Source: Candidatus Nanopelagicales bacterium
GTDB taxonomy: Bacteria > Actinomycetota > Actinomycetes > S36-B12
Length of the DNA stretch: 40,982 bases
NCBI GenBank assembly: GCA_023253325.1
Contig: JALRGY010000001.1
Location: forward strand, 274-41,255
Direction of reading: 5' to 3'
In this document: positions 1 to 7,904 of the stretch, piece by piece
Layout: each line of letters opens with the position of its first letter
Numbering within the stretch: position 1 is the first letter of the stretch
Made by a program: the position numbers and the translations under genes
The notes under the pieces: model-generated
What the model saw: the letters and a program-made list of their open reading frames with translations, nothing else
What the model was told of the DNA's origin: nothing
The model's database searches: none

Positions 1-52
1 AGCATTTAAGGATTCACGCATTGCTAACGGGGTAAACGCTATGGCGCAATTG

Positions 53-802
53 TTACGAGTCGGCCTCGACACGCCGCGAAATTAGTGCCGTTAAACAAAC
101 CATGACGGCACACGCAATAGCAATGGCTCCTCTGTTTACGGGCGAGAGGGATGCAATGGCTGCACCCAATGACCAGGCTATTGGAAAAAAGATGACCGTT
201 TTGATTTTCGCATTCCAGGATTCATCTCCTGTTAAGGCGCGAGCCACGGAAAATCGAACTGCATCGATGAACGGTCCCGTGCCAGAGATTATGTGAACGC
301 GACTCTTGCCAATCATGATGAAAATGGTTCCGAGGATTGCCAACGACATGGCAGAGGTGCTGGTTGACAATGCGCCAGCCCACCAATCACCTGAACCAAT
401 GGACAACTGATTGTTATTAACCTCCTGCAACGGCTGTGACACCATGGCACCAACCGTCGCCGTTACAACAAGAAAAACTGCGGCGACATAGAGCAACGTC
501 CGCGAACCCCGAGGCGTAACAAAAAAAGGAAACTTGAATCGCAAAATAATGACCGTCGCGATTCCCAGTGCGCATCCCAATAGGGAAAAGAGAGATAGCG
601 CTGCTTCGCCCGCATTTGAAGTAAGTCGCGCCCAGAATAAGACCAAGTTGCCCGCCTGATTGGCGGTAAAGACACCATAAAGACGGAAGTCGACAGCATC
701 CATGGCCCCTGCCATGACGGCAAGAATGAGAACCATAGGAATGGGATGCCTCAGCGCCGATTCGGCATTGGGATCCATTATTTTGTCGTCGAAATTAGTC
801 AT
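53..802 (-). CDS. YoaK/DUF1275-family membrane protein
   Basis: Predicted integral membrane protein of 249 residues in the DUF1275 (YoaK) family, whose function is unknown. Several hydrophobic segments are visible. An early segment reads AGAMDAVDFRLYGVFTANQAGN, the family's typical first block with its conserved asparagine-glycine-asparagine region. The open frame extends upstream to 961, but that extension runs through the end of the cis-prenyltransferase gene. The ATG at 802, ten bases after that gene's stop, is therefore chosen. It is the last gene of a minus-strand run. Family call is fairly secure; substrate or role cannot be inferred. Confidence 0.75.
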   Translation of the reverse strand: MTNFDDKIMDPNAESALRHPIPMVLILAVMAGAMDAVDFRLYGVFTANQAGNLVLFWARLTSNAGEAALSLFSLLGCALGIATVIILRFKFPFFVTPRGSRTLLYVAAVFLVVTATVGAMVSQPLQEVNNNQLSIGSGDWWAGALSTSTSAMSLAILGTIFIMIGKSRVHIISGTGPFIDAVRFSVARALTGDESWNAKIKTVIFFPIAWSLGAAIASLSPVNRGAIAIACAVMVCLTALISRRVEADS

Positions 803-812
803 GCTAAAAAAC

Positions 813-1574
813 TCATGCACCGTATCTTCTGTTGCGCTCGGCGAATGTGCGAATTGCGCGCAGGAAATCAACATGTCGAAAGTCAGGCCAATAGGCCTCA
901 CAAAAATAGAATTCGGAGTGGGCACTTTGCCAGAGCAGAAATCCTGACAGTCTCTGTTCACCCGAAGTTCGAATAACTAGATCAGGATCTGGTTGGCCTT
1001 TTGTGTAGAGGTGCTCTGCAATGTGCTCGGCATTGAGCAGGGATGCAAGTTCACTCAGTGTGGTTCCTTGAGTAGCGTGGTCAGCCAAGAGAGATCGAAC
1101 GGCGTCAACAACCTCACGCCTTCCTCCGTACCCCACTGCAATATTCACCAACGAGCCGTCAATTTCCGCTGTCGCTTCGGCGGCCTCTTTGAGCAGGGTT
1201 GCCGTTCGCGAGGGCAGCAGATCTAAAGCGCCGACTGGGTGTAGCCGCCAACGCCCTTGGCCCACCAAGTTTCCTACAGTGGTCTCAATGATGGTCATCA
1301 ACTTATCGAGCTCAGGTTCGGGTCTCGAGAGATTATCGGTCGACAACAGCCACAAGGTGACAACCTCAACTCCTGCATCATCGCACCAGCCGAGGAAGTC
1401 AATTATCTTTGCGGCGCCGGCCTCATGCCCCTGGGCCGAGGTAGACCCCTGAGCACTGGCCCATCGTCTATTTCCGTCAAGAATGACACCAACGTGGCGT
1501 GGAATGCGATCGAGCGGGATTTGAGTAGCCAACCTGCGCTCATAAGCGCCGTAAACCAGATCCTTTAAGCCCAC
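813..1574 (-). CDS. uppS: cis-prenyltransferase (short-chain Z-isoprenyl diphosphate synthase, Rv1086-like)
   Basis: Adds isopentenyl diphosphate units in cis configuration to an allylic diphosphate, supplying precursors of polyprenyl-phosphate carrier lipids. The diphosphate-binding and catalytic Asp motif ILDGNRRWA lies near residue 31. The C-terminal block has DLVIRTSGEQRLSGFLLWQ and the final RRYG. Length is 253. The N-terminus (GLKDLVYGAYERRL) and overall sequence resemble Mycobacterium Rv1086, the Z-farnesyl diphosphate synthase, rather than the longer decaprenyl enzyme Rv2361c; product chain length is thus inferred. The start is GTG, supported by a TAATCT hexamer exactly six bases upstream, so it is probably transcribed leaderless from its own promoter although it lies nine bases after the Lrp gene. 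Confidence 0.9.
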   Translation of the reverse strand: MGLKDLVYGAYERRLATQIPLDRIPRHVGVILDGNRRWASAQGSTSAQGHEAGAAKIIDFLGWCDDAGVEVVTLWLLSTDNLSRPEPELDKLMTIIETTVGNLVGQGRWRLHPVGALDLLPSRTATLLKEAAEATAEIDGSLVNIAVGYGGRREVVDAVRSLLADHATQGTTLSELASLLNAEHIAEHLYTKGQPDPDLVIRTSGEQRLSGFLLWQSAHSEFYFCEAYWPDFRHVDFLRAIRTFAERNRRYGA

Positions 1575-1580
1575 GTACAG

Positions 1581-1586
1581 AGATTA
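1581..1586 (-). promoter_or_regulatory. -10 element of uppS (leaderless)
   Basis: TAATCT on the minus strand, six bases before the GTG start at 1574. It overlaps the last codons of the upstream Lrp gene. Predicted transcription start is the G of the start codon. Confidence 0.55.
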
Positions 1587-2051
1587 CTCTGTCAGGGAAT
1601 CGAACGTGGGTAAACCACTCGGAGGAGTTAATCCGCTCCACTGCAGGGGCGAGGAGAGCACCATCGTGCTCAGAGGCGGACTGTACCCGGCAAGCAGGTC
1701 GATGACCGCCTCAAAATGGGCAGTATTCATGGCTCGCACCTTGACGATGCAGCACTCACGGCCAACTACGCGATGGATCTCAAGGATCTCTGCGCGCTCC
1801 TGGGCACTTGGGTCGTTGAGAATGCACGACTCTCCGTAACAGGCTAATCGGACAAATGCCATGACGGGCCAACCTGCTCGGTCCGCATCAAGATGAGCAG
1901 AGTAACCGGCGATAACACCTGACTCTTCTAATTTGCGGACTCGAGATGAAACAGTCGGAGAGGTCGAATGAACCCTTTTGGCCAACTGGCTGTGTGAGAG
2001 GCGGGCATCTCGCTGAAGTTCTCCGAGAATGGCCCAATCAAGTTCGTCCAT
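1584..2051 (-). CDS. Lrp/AsnC-family transcriptional regulator
   Basis: DNA-binding regulator of 155 residues, the normal size for the Lrp/AsnC family. Residues 1-50 form the winged helix-turn-helix (LDWAILGELQRDARLSHSQLAK, then TSPTVSSRVRKLEESGVI). The C-terminal half is the RAM/ligand-binding domain, which usually senses amino acids. It lies 43 bp downstream of the tryptophan-dioxygenase-like gene on the same strand, so regulation of that gene by an amino acid such as tryptophan is a reasonable inference. A GATAGT hexamer ends seven bases before the ATG, a near match to the leaderless promoter pattern of this window. Confidence 0.9.
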   Translation of the reverse strand: MDELDWAILGELQRDARLSHSQLAKRVHSTSPTVSSRVRKLEESGVIAGYSAHLDADRAGWPVMAFVRLACYGESCILNDPSAQERAEILEIHRVVGRECCIVKVRAMNTAHFEAVIDLLAGYSPPLSTMVLSSPLQWSGLTPPSGLPTFDSLTE

Positions 2052-2094
2052 GCACCAACTATCTCACTAATTGAATTCGCACAGAAAAAATCAC

Positions 2095-2832
2095 TCACAT
2101 AGTGGTGCGCAGTTCTTGATCTGCTCGTCGTGTCAATTCACTTCGCACCCGCCAAAGATCTGGGAAGGCTTGTTTGTCCCTGATCCCTCCAACAACTTCA
2201 ACCGGAGTTCCCTGCGTCCCTTTCACCTCGAGTCCAATCGTTCTCTCGACCACCCGGAAATGCACTGCCCTCCAGGCCATGAGCAATTCGTCCACGTCGA
2301 TCAAAGCCTCAGCAAGTTGAAAAAGTCCTTCATGATTTTCAAAGTTGATAAATAGTTCTTCCAAAGAAATTTCCTCGGACTTGAGCGCGTTGTCAAATTC
2401 GAATCCCAAACGAGGAATGACTCGACGAATGGCTCTGAAACCGGGTGAATCAAAACCGGAGCCGTGACCCAAAGCGAGGCGAACCTTTTGATACTCCCAC
2501 GGAGTCAATTGCTCAAGGATGCCCAACTGTTGGGTGCAGTAGGTAATACACAAGTTAACGCGCTTGAGGAGTCGAGTGGCCGCAGCAAAATTTCGCTCCC
2601 TGATTTTCTCGAGGGAATACTCAATCTCTGACACCGCCAGTTTGAGCCATAACTCGGATGATTGATGGGTCACGGTAAATAACAGCTCATCCCGGTGAAC
2701 CCACGAATCTGGCTCGGGCTGAAGAACCAATAGCTCTGGGGTTCTGATGTATCTCTCGTAGTCGCTATCGCCCTCGCCAACGAGAATCTGTTCTGCATTT
2801 CCAAATTCAGCCACAGTTACCCTCCCAATCAT
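2095..2832 (-). CDS. tryptophan 2,3-dioxygenase superfamily heme protein
   Basis: Member of the heme-dependent tryptophan dioxygenase superfamily, 245 residues, slightly shorter than typical bacterial enzymes. The distal-pocket block VTHQSSELWLK (His56) and the region GSGFDSPGFRAIRR near 124-137 are conserved. His191 in AWRAVHFRVVERTIG aligns with the proximal heme ligand. Canonical enzymes then have a GTGG(S/T)SG substrate loop; here the loop reads KGTQGTPVEVVGG, so the expected Ser/Thr-Ser-Gly pattern is not kept. Canonical activity (L-Trp to N-formylkynurenine) is therefore likely but not assured; another heme-dependent Trp-modifying role is possible. No other kynurenine-pathway gene is in the window. 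An Lrp regulator follows directly. Confidence 0.8.
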   Translation of the reverse strand: MIGRVTVAEFGNAEQILVGEGDSDYERYIRTPELLVLQPEPDSWVHRDELLFTVTHQSSELWLKLAVSEIEYSLEKIRERNFAAATRLLKRVNLCITYCTQQLGILEQLTPWEYQKVRLALGHGSGFDSPGFRAIRRVIPRLGFEFDNALKSEEISLEELFINFENHEGLFQLAEALIDVDELLMAWRAVHFRVVERTIGLEVKGTQGTPVEVVGGIRDKQAFPDLWRVRSELTRRADQELRTTM

Positions 2833-2868
2833 GTGGGCTCATCATCACAGACAGTGGAACGGGTGAAA

Positions 2869-2881
2869 ACGGTCAGACCGT
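2869..2881. promoter_or_regulatory. palindromic operator candidate in dioxygenase promoter
   Basis: ACGGTCAGACCGT is a perfect inverted repeat with a single central base. It overlaps the predicted -10 element of the dioxygenase gene, a typical position for a repressor site. The neighbouring Lrp/AsnC protein is a candidate binder, by proximity only. Confidence 0.45.
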
Positions 2882-2904
2882 ATGTGCCACGAAACTGGTG
2901 ACAA
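2877..2904 (-). promoter_or_regulatory. sigma70-type promoter of dioxygenase gene
   Basis: On the minus strand TTGTCA (2904-2899) is separated by 16 bases from TACGGT (2882-2877). This would give a leader of roughly 40 bases before the ATG at 2832. The -10 shares five bases with the 13-bp palindrome. Confidence 0.45.
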
Positions 2905-2913
2905 AAACGAAAA

Positions 2914-2935
2914 AATCTTTATAAATTTAAAGATT
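2914..2935 (-). terminator. weak AT-rich terminator after the YyaL gene
   Basis: AATCTTT and AAAGATT form a 7-bp stem around an 8-base loop, followed on the minus strand by TTTTCG and TTTTTG. The stem overlaps the stop codon of the YyaL gene. The stem is AT-rich, so termination would be weak. Confidence 0.4.
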
Positions 2936-4921
2936 CACTCGAGTTTTGAGGAATTTTGCTAAAACAACCGGGTCTTTGGTGGGCAGCTCACAGACGCTGA
3001 ATTTGCACACCTGAGCGCCGCTGTCCGGTCCCTCTTCCCAGAGGATTTCCGGCGCCAACGGTGACCGAGCACCCACGCCTGCAAATTCTTGGGAGCTAGG
3101 ACCCGAAATCACCAGTTCCCAAGGTCCTTGGGCTAGGGACCACAATGCGACAAGCCCCCACCCCACCGCCCGAGGTGAGGACAGCGCGAATTTGGGCACT
3201 ACTGAGAGCCCAGCCTCGGCCATAGATCGCATTTCACTTGCGTTCGGCCCGCCGAGCCCTGAGAGGCGAACGAGAGAATTCGCTAGTGCAAACCAGCCGG
3301 ACGGCTCAGCGTTATCAGTGAACTCGCGGGGACGACGAATAAGTTTCTGGGCGTCATCCGCGGTGTCATAGAAGCCACCGCTGTCGTCGGCAAAGTGTGC
3401 GACCGCCGAGTACGCCAAGGTCCGCGCCAATTCAAGCCACTCGGATTCACCCGTTGCCTCGTAGAGAGAAATCAAACCTTCAGACATATTGGCGTAGTCG
3501 TCCAGAACACCGGCACTGGAACCAACCTTGCCATCGCGTGAAGTGCGTGCCAAATAGTCTGCACGCATATCGCTTCCCATGTGCACGCTGATGACTAGAT
3601 CAGCAGCATTGCGGGCGGCCTCAATCCACTCTTCGTTTCTAAAGATCGCACCTGCATCAGCCAGAGCCGCAATGGTTAAGCCATTCCAGGCCGCTACTAC
3701 TTTGTCATCGCGACCGGGATAAACACGATGCGCGCGTACGTTGAATAGTTTGGAACGCCAGGCGCTCCATTGCGTCCAATCAATCGGGTCATTGAGCAAC
3801 TGCAGTGTTGACTTCCCATGCTCAAAAGTGCCCTGTTCGGTCACTTGAAATAGTGCCGCAGCAGCTGTGCCCTCTGTTTTACCGAACACTTCAATCAGTT
3901 CAGCCGGCGTCCAGGCATAAAACTTTCCCTCCTCGCCATCGCTGTCCGCATCCAATGCCGCAGCAAAGGCCCCCTCCGGTGTGCGCATCTCACTGAGAAG
4001 GAAATTAATACTCTCGTGAACAATCCGTTCTGCCAGTTTGCTGCCCGTTAGGCGCCACCAGTGTGCGTAGACACGGATAAGTAATGCATTGTCATAAAGC
4101 ATCTTTTCGAAATGGGGAACAACCCACTGGCCATCAACGCTATACCGAGCGAAGCCGCCACCAAGTTGGTCGTAGATGCCACCACGGGCCATAGCTTCAA
4201 GCGTGCGCGAGGCCATGTGCAATGCGTTGGTTCCCACGGATTCATCAGTCGACATCCGAATGAGGAATTCGAGGATCATTGAGGGTGGAAATTTTGGTGC
4301 CCCTTCAAAACCACCATTAGTTGCGTCAAAGCTCTTGCTCAAAGTAGCGACAGCACCTCGAAGGAATTCTGTGAGCTTCGCTGAATCCATGGATGCAATA
4401 TCGGAATAAGACATGGGTGGTCTGCGGGATTCCAATGCATCGATAATCCGCGTACCTGCCGATTCGATACTTTCTTTGCTTTGTTTCCATGTCGTTGAGA
4501 TTGATTCCAACACCTGAGGAAAACTAGGTAATCCGTGGTGTGGTTGCGGTGGGAAATAGGTTCCAGCGAAGAATGGTCGGCCTTCATGGTCCAGAAATAC
4601 CGACATGGGCCACCCGCCGTGTCCAGTTAAAGCAACGGTTGCTTCCATGTAAATAGAGTCGATATCGGGTCGTTCTTCCCGATCAACCTTGATATTGACA
4701 AAATTGTCATTCATGAATCGTGCGATCTCAGAATCTTCAAATGACTCATGTGCCATGACATGGCACCAATGGCATGCGGAGTATCCAATACTCAAAAATA
4801 TGGGCACATTCCGCGTTCGCGCCTGGTCAAATGCCTCAGGGCACCACTCCCACCAATCCACGGGATTTTCTGCATGCTGAAGCAGATACGGGCTGGTTGA
4901 TTTTGATAACCGATTTGTCAC
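2927..4921 (-). CDS. YyaL/DUF255 thioredoxin-domain protein
   Basis: 664-residue protein of the YyaL (DUF255) family. The N-terminal thioredoxin-like domain (about 1-165) contains the family hallmark [13 protein letters not shown] with C50-x-x-C53, and FAGTYFPP. The rest is a six-hairpin alpha/alpha barrel resembling N-acylglucosamine 2-epimerase (for example [22 protein letters not shown]). Biochemical function is not established for this family. The homologous mycobacterial gene Rv1084 sits near mca and the Rv1086 prenyltransferase, as it does here with some rearrangement. The start is GTG at 4921; a GATGAT hexamer six bases upstream weakly suggests a leaderless transcript. Confidence 0.85.
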   Translation of the reverse strand: MTNRLSKSTSPYLLQHAENPVDWWEWCPEAFDQARTRNVPIFLSIGYSACHWCHVMAHESFEDSEIARFMNDNFVNIKVDREERPDIDSIYMEATVALTGHGGWPMSVFLDHEGRPFFAGTYFPPQPHHGLPSFPQVLESISTTWKQSKESIESAGTRIIDALESRRPPMSYSDIASMDSAKLTEFLRGAVATLSKSFDATNGGFEGAPKFPPSMILEFLIRMSTDESVGTNALHMASRTLEAMARGGIYDQLGGGFARYSVDGQWVVPHFEKMLYDNALLIRVYAHWWRLTGSKLAERIVHESINFLLSEMRTPEGAFAAALDADSDGEEGKFYAWTPAELIEVFGKTEGTAAAALFQVTEQGTFEHGKSTLQLLNDPIDWTQWSAWRSKLFNVRAHRVYPGRDDKVVAAWNGLTIAALADAGAIFRNEEWIEAARNAADLVISVHMGSDMRADYLARTSRDGKVGSSAGVLDDYANMSEGLISLYEATGESEWLELARTLAYSAVAHFADDSGGFYDTADDAQKLIRRPREFTDNAEPSGWFALANSLVRLSGLGGPNASEMRSMAEAGLSVVPKFALSSPRAVGWGLVALWSLAQGPWELVISGPSSQEFAGVGARSPLAPEILWEEGPDSGAQVCKFSVCELPTKDPVVLAKFLKTRVNL

Positions 4922-5030
4922 GCCTTAATCATCACAGCACTGGGTTTGGCGCGCACTTCTGGTATACCTTGCGGTCGTCACAACTATGCTGAGAGAACTA
5001 CCTGCATCTGAACGAGCACCCGGAGGAAAC

Positions 5031-5198
5031 ATGTTTGATGACGCCAAGAACATGATGGACAACGCGATCAGCCACAACGAGGCCCTCCCCCAAATCGAGA
5101 ATCAAAAGGCAGGCGACTCTCGGCCCCACACGCTGAGAAACTGGCTCGTCGGCGTCGCTGTCGTAGCAATTGGCGTAGCGCTGCTCATAATTTTCTAG
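5031..5198 (+). CDS. small single-span membrane protein
   Basis: 55-residue protein with an acidic/polar N-terminal half (MFDDAKNMMDNAISHNEALPQIENQK) and one C-terminal hydrophobic segment (WLVGVAVVAIGVALLIIF) ending at the stop, so it is probably tail-anchored. The start at 5031 is chosen because GGAGGAAAC lies directly upstream; the frame is open to 4986 without a better signal. It is isolated, divergent from the YyaL gene and convergent with the SPFH gene, with only 11 bases to the latter. No family recognised. Confidence 0.6.
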   Translation: MFDDAKNMMDNAISHNEALPQIENQKAGDSRPHTLRNWLVGVAVVAIGVALLIIF

Positions 5199-5209
5199 CT
5201 GGTCAGCGT

Positions 5210-6118
5210 CTAACCTTGAGTGAATCCCTTGCTGAGTTTTTCCATTGCTCCGGTTAACTCACTCGGAATGACCCATACTTTGTTGGCATCTCCCTGGGCG
5301 ATTCCAGGTAGAATTTCCAAATAGCGATGGGCAAGTGCCGCCGAGCTGGGGTTGGCATTGTGAATAGCGTTATACACCCTTTCGAGCGCCGCGGCTTCAC
5401 CATCTGCCCGAATAACTTCAGCGCGGGCTTCAGCTTCAGCTCGAACAACTTCAGAGGCAGCGAAGCCTTCAGCCGTCAGGATTGCGCTCTGCTTTTCACC
5501 TTCAGCTGTCAAGATTGCGCTCTGCTTTTGGCCCTCTGCCGTAAGAATTGCAGCACGGCGCTCACGCTCTGCCTTGAGCTGCTTCTCCATCGATTCTTGG
5601 ACCGAATGGGGTGGATCAATGGCCTTTAACTCAACCCGATTGACCCTGATTCCCCAGCGACCCGTTGCTTCATCGAGGACCCCCCGCAATTGACCATTAA
5701 TGGAGTCCCGTGAAGTAAGAGTCTCTTCCAAATCCATGGAGCCAATGACATTGCGCAAGGTGGTCACGGTTAACTGCTCAATACCAAGAATGAAACTGGA
5801 GATCTCATAAGTCGCCGACTTTGGGTCCGTCACTTGAAAATAGACAACAGTGTCGATGGACACCACCAAGTTATCCTCGGTGATGACCGGCTGAGGAGGG
5901 AAGGAAGCTACCTGCTCCCGCATGTCGACTCGTTCACGTATCCGATCAACCAGTGGTATCAAAATGGACAAGCCTGGTGTGAGAGTGCGCTGATATCGCC
6001 CGAGGCGTTCAACGATCGCAGTGCTTGCTTGATTCACAATCACCACGGTTCGTGAGATCAGAACAAAAACAATTGCTAGCCCGATTACTACTCCGATGAT
6101 GAGCCCTATTGCGTCCAT
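5210..6118 (-). CDS. SPFH/band 7 (QmcA/stomatin-like) protein
   Basis: 302-residue membrane-anchored scaffold protein of the SPFH family, thought to organise membrane microdomains. An N-terminal membrane segment (about 2-22) is followed by the SPFH domain (for example AIVERLGRYQRTLTPGL, ITEDNLVVSIDTVVYFQV). A coiled-coil rich in Ala/Glu follows, with AILTAEG repeated at residues 190, 201 and 212. The start at 6118 has a strong GAGAAGGAGAAG ribosome site; the longer frame to 6205 would run into the nfeD gene. It lies 35 bp after nfeD, the standard partner: the two form an operon in many bacteria. Confidence 0.9.
   Translation of the reverse strand: MDAIGLIIGVVIGLAIVFVLISRTVVIVNQASTAIVERLGRYQRTLTPGLSILIPLVDRIRERVDMREQVASFPPQPVITEDNLVVSIDTVVYFQVTDPKSATYEISSFILGIEQLTVTTLRNVIGSMDLEETLTSRDSINGQLRGVLDEATGRWGIRVNRVELKAIDPPHSVQESMEKQLKAERERRAAILTAEGQKQSAILTAEGEKQSAILTAEGFAASEVVRAEAEARAEVIRADGEAAALERVYNAIHNANPSSAALAHRYLEILPGIAQGDANKVWVIPSELTGAMEKLSKGFTQG
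5465..5551 (-). repeat. 33-bp (11-residue) internal coiled-coil repeat in SPFH gene
   Basis: The heptad-like unit AILTAEG(Q/E)KQS occurs with period 11 residues, two full copies plus a third AILTAEG. Hendecad repeats are usual for SPFH coiled coils; the near identity at DNA level suggests recent slippage duplication. Confidence 0.6.
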
Positions 6119-6153
6119 GTACTTCTCCTTCTCAATTGCTGATCGAGTATTTA

Positions 6154-6588
6154 CTAGTCGAGTGGGTAGACCAGTGCGGTTGCACCGTCTATTCGAGAAA
6201 CACAAACGCGTGCACCTGCGGGAATTACTTCATCGCTCAAGTCTCGATCCAATCGAGAGCTCCACACTTCCCCGTTCAATCGGATGCGACCATCATCGCT
6301 ATTGATTTCGGTCATGGTGAGGGCTTCCATGCCTTTGAGTGCGTCAACACCTGTTCTGGAGAGCATCGGCATGCGATGCATGTGCCGAGCAGCAACAGGT
6401 CGCACAAACAAAATTCCCGCGAGGGAAACGCCTGCGACTACGCCGCCTTGAACGAGTACCGGAGCGCCAACCGCGGCCGTGATTACTCCTGCAACGGCAC
6501 CCACTGCGACTAAACCAAGATAGAAGGTTGCTGTAACTAACTCCAGGCCGAGAGCGACTGCGGCAACAACTACCCATGCCCACACCAT
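6154..6588 (-). CDS. NfeD-like membrane protein
   Basis: 144-residue short-form NfeD protein: two to three N-terminal membrane segments (about 2-60) followed by an OB-fold domain at the C-terminus (KGMEALTMTEINSDDGRIRLNGEVWSSR, then VIPAGARVCVSRIDGATALVYPL). NfeD proteins work with SPFH partners in membrane quality control; the SPFH gene follows directly. The start at 6588 is chosen for its GGAGGTGAGCAAC ribosome site rather than the upstream in-frame codon at 6645. Confidence 0.85.
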   Translation of the reverse strand: MVWAWVVVAAVALGLELVTATFYLGLVAVGAVAGVITAAVGAPVLVQGGVVAGVSLAGILFVRPVAARHMHRMPMLSRTGVDALKGMEALTMTEINSDDGRIRLNGEVWSSRLDRDLSDEVIPAGARVCVSRIDGATALVYPLD

Positions 6589-6728
6589 GTTGCTCACCTC
6601 CGCCTCACGAATACCTACGTTCACTCGGTTCAACATGTTCACCATAACCCGTTAAACAGGTCTTGGCACACCATGCGGTCCTCGACAGTTGGTCGCGATC
6701 CCGTCGGCATTTGCCTCATAAATCGGCA

Positions 6729-6757
6729 TTGACAAACGCAAATACAGCGAATATGGT
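6729..6757 (+). promoter_or_regulatory. sigma70-type promoter of the mod operon (leaderless)
   Basis: TTGACA (6729-6734), 17-base spacer, TATGGT (6752-6757), then six bases to the ATG at 6764. The transcription start is predicted at the A of the start codon. This is the best full promoter in the window and anchors the interpretation of the other TANNNT sites. Confidence 0.7.
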
Positions 6758-6763
6758 CAACAA

Positions 6764-7150
6764 ATGACGTACTTGCGGGTTTCTACAGCCGCCGAGCTAC
6801 TCGGAGTAAGCCAAGACACGGTACGCCGCTGGATCGATGCAGGACGTTTACGGGCTCGCCACCCCAAGGGAGGTCGCACGGAGGTCCGTGGTGCCGATGT
6901 AGCCGCGGTACTGGGTGAAGGCCGAATCCAGGACCCCGACGCTCCACCGCAAAGTGCTCGAAATCGCTTCCCAGGGATCGTTACCCGCGTGGAGCGAGAC
7001 GGTGTAATGGCACTTGTTGAAATCCAGGCGGGTTCGCATCGAGTCATCTCACTCATGTCACGGGAAGCCGCTGATGAATTGAAGCTTGAAGTCGGGGTTC
7101 CTGCGGCCGCCACCGTAAAAGCTACAAACGTCGTGATCGACATTGTTTAG
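6764..7150 (+). CDS. HTH-TOBE regulator of molybdate transport
   Basis: 128 residues in two domains. Residues 1-50 form a MerR/excisionase-type helix-turn-helix (STAAELLGVSQDTVRRWIDAGRLRARHPKGGRTEV). Residues 67-128 form a TOBE/mop domain, which binds molybdate or tungstate (RNRFPGIVTRVERDGVMALVEIQAGSHRVISLMS). It is therefore probably an oxyanion-responsive regulator of the modABC genes it overlaps: the modA start TTG lies at 7143, inside its last codons. The architecture differs from E. coli ModE, which has a winged helix and two TOBE modules. Whether it represses or activates cannot be read from sequence. Confidence 0.85.
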   Translation: MTYLRVSTAAELLGVSQDTVRRWIDAGRLRARHPKGGRTEVRGADVAAVLGEGRIQDPDAPPQSARNRFPGIVTRVERDGVMALVEIQAGSHRVISLMSREAADELKLEVGVPAAATVKATNVVIDIV

Positions 7151-7904
7151 CAAACGCACATTTCTCCCGCTGGGCATTGTGTCTTCACTCTCTGTGGTGA
7201 TTGTGTCCGCGTGTTCAACAACTATTGATTCGGACCCAGCGATAGGTACGTCCGTGACCATCTCTGCTGCAGCATCGCTAAACAGTGCATTTACCTCCCT
7301 GGCAGAACAATTTGAAGCAGAACACCCAGACATTGAAATCAAAGTAAACTTTGGCGGCAGTGGCGCGCTCGCGGAGCAAATCGCCGCAGGCGCCCCTGTT
7401 GATGCTTTCGCATCTGCCTCCACAGCCACAATGGATCAGATTTCAAATTTTGTCGAGTCACCGAAAACTTTTGCCCGCAATCAATTGATCGTGATAGCTC
7501 CCGCTGCAAATACGGGTCAGGTCAAGGACTACCAATCGATTCAAAAGGTCTCCACGGTGATGTGTGCCGAGAGCGCTCCATGCGGCGCGGCTGCACAAAA
7601 ATTCCTGAGTGAAGCAGGCATGGCGGCAAACATCGTGTCCTTGGAACCAGATGTTAAATCTGTTGTCAAGAAAGTAATAACCGATGAAGCCGACGCAGGT
7701 GTTGTCTATGTAACCGATGCCAATGCTGCTGGGACTGCGGTCGTTGCATTCCCCATCCCCCCTGAAGTGAATGTCACGACCGACTATCAAATTGCATTGA
7801 TCAAAGACTCCAGTGCCCAGAGCGATGCACAGGAATTTTTGGACTTTCTTCTAGGCCCCACCGGTGTTGACGTCCTCCAATCTGAAGGATTCATGTCGCC
7901 ATGA
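7143..7904 (+). CDS. modA: molybdate ABC transporter substrate-binding lipoprotein
   Basis: 253-residue periplasmic-type binding protein anchored as a lipoprotein: a positively charged start, hydrophobic stretch and lipobox VSAC with Cys24. The mature part begins with the ModA-typical VTISAAASLNSAFTSLAEQFE and contains NFGGSGALAEQIAAGAPVDAFASA, AFARNQ-type residues and EADAGVVYVTDA, all oxyanion-site regions of the ModA family. The TTG start at 7143 overlaps the preceding regulator by 8 bases; the next candidate start would remove the charged N-region of the signal peptide. Translational coupling is likely. Confidence 0.93.
   Translation: MFSKRTFLPLGIVSSLSVVIVSACSTTIDSDPAIGTSVTISAAASLNSAFTSLAEQFEAEHPDIEIKVNFGGSGALAEQIAAGAPVDAFASASTATMDQISNFVESPKTFARNQLIVIAPAANTGQVKDYQSIQKVSTVMCAESAPCGAAAQKFLSEAGMAANIVSLEPDVKSVVKKVITDEADAGVVYVTDANAAGTAVVAFPIPPEVNVTTDYQIALIKDSSAQSDAQEFLDFLLGPTGVDVLQSEGFMSP

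Noticed and set aside
31-44. GGTAAACGCTATGG near the window start, resembling the LacI-type operator
   Set aside because: Only about 10 of 14 positions fit, there is no visible adjacent sugar gene, and the outer half-site is lost. The first 52 bases hold no other recognisable feature.
813-961. Longer start for the YoaK-like protein
   Set aside because: The extension would read through the 3' end of uppS and its residues are not membrane-protein-like; ATG 802 is sufficient.
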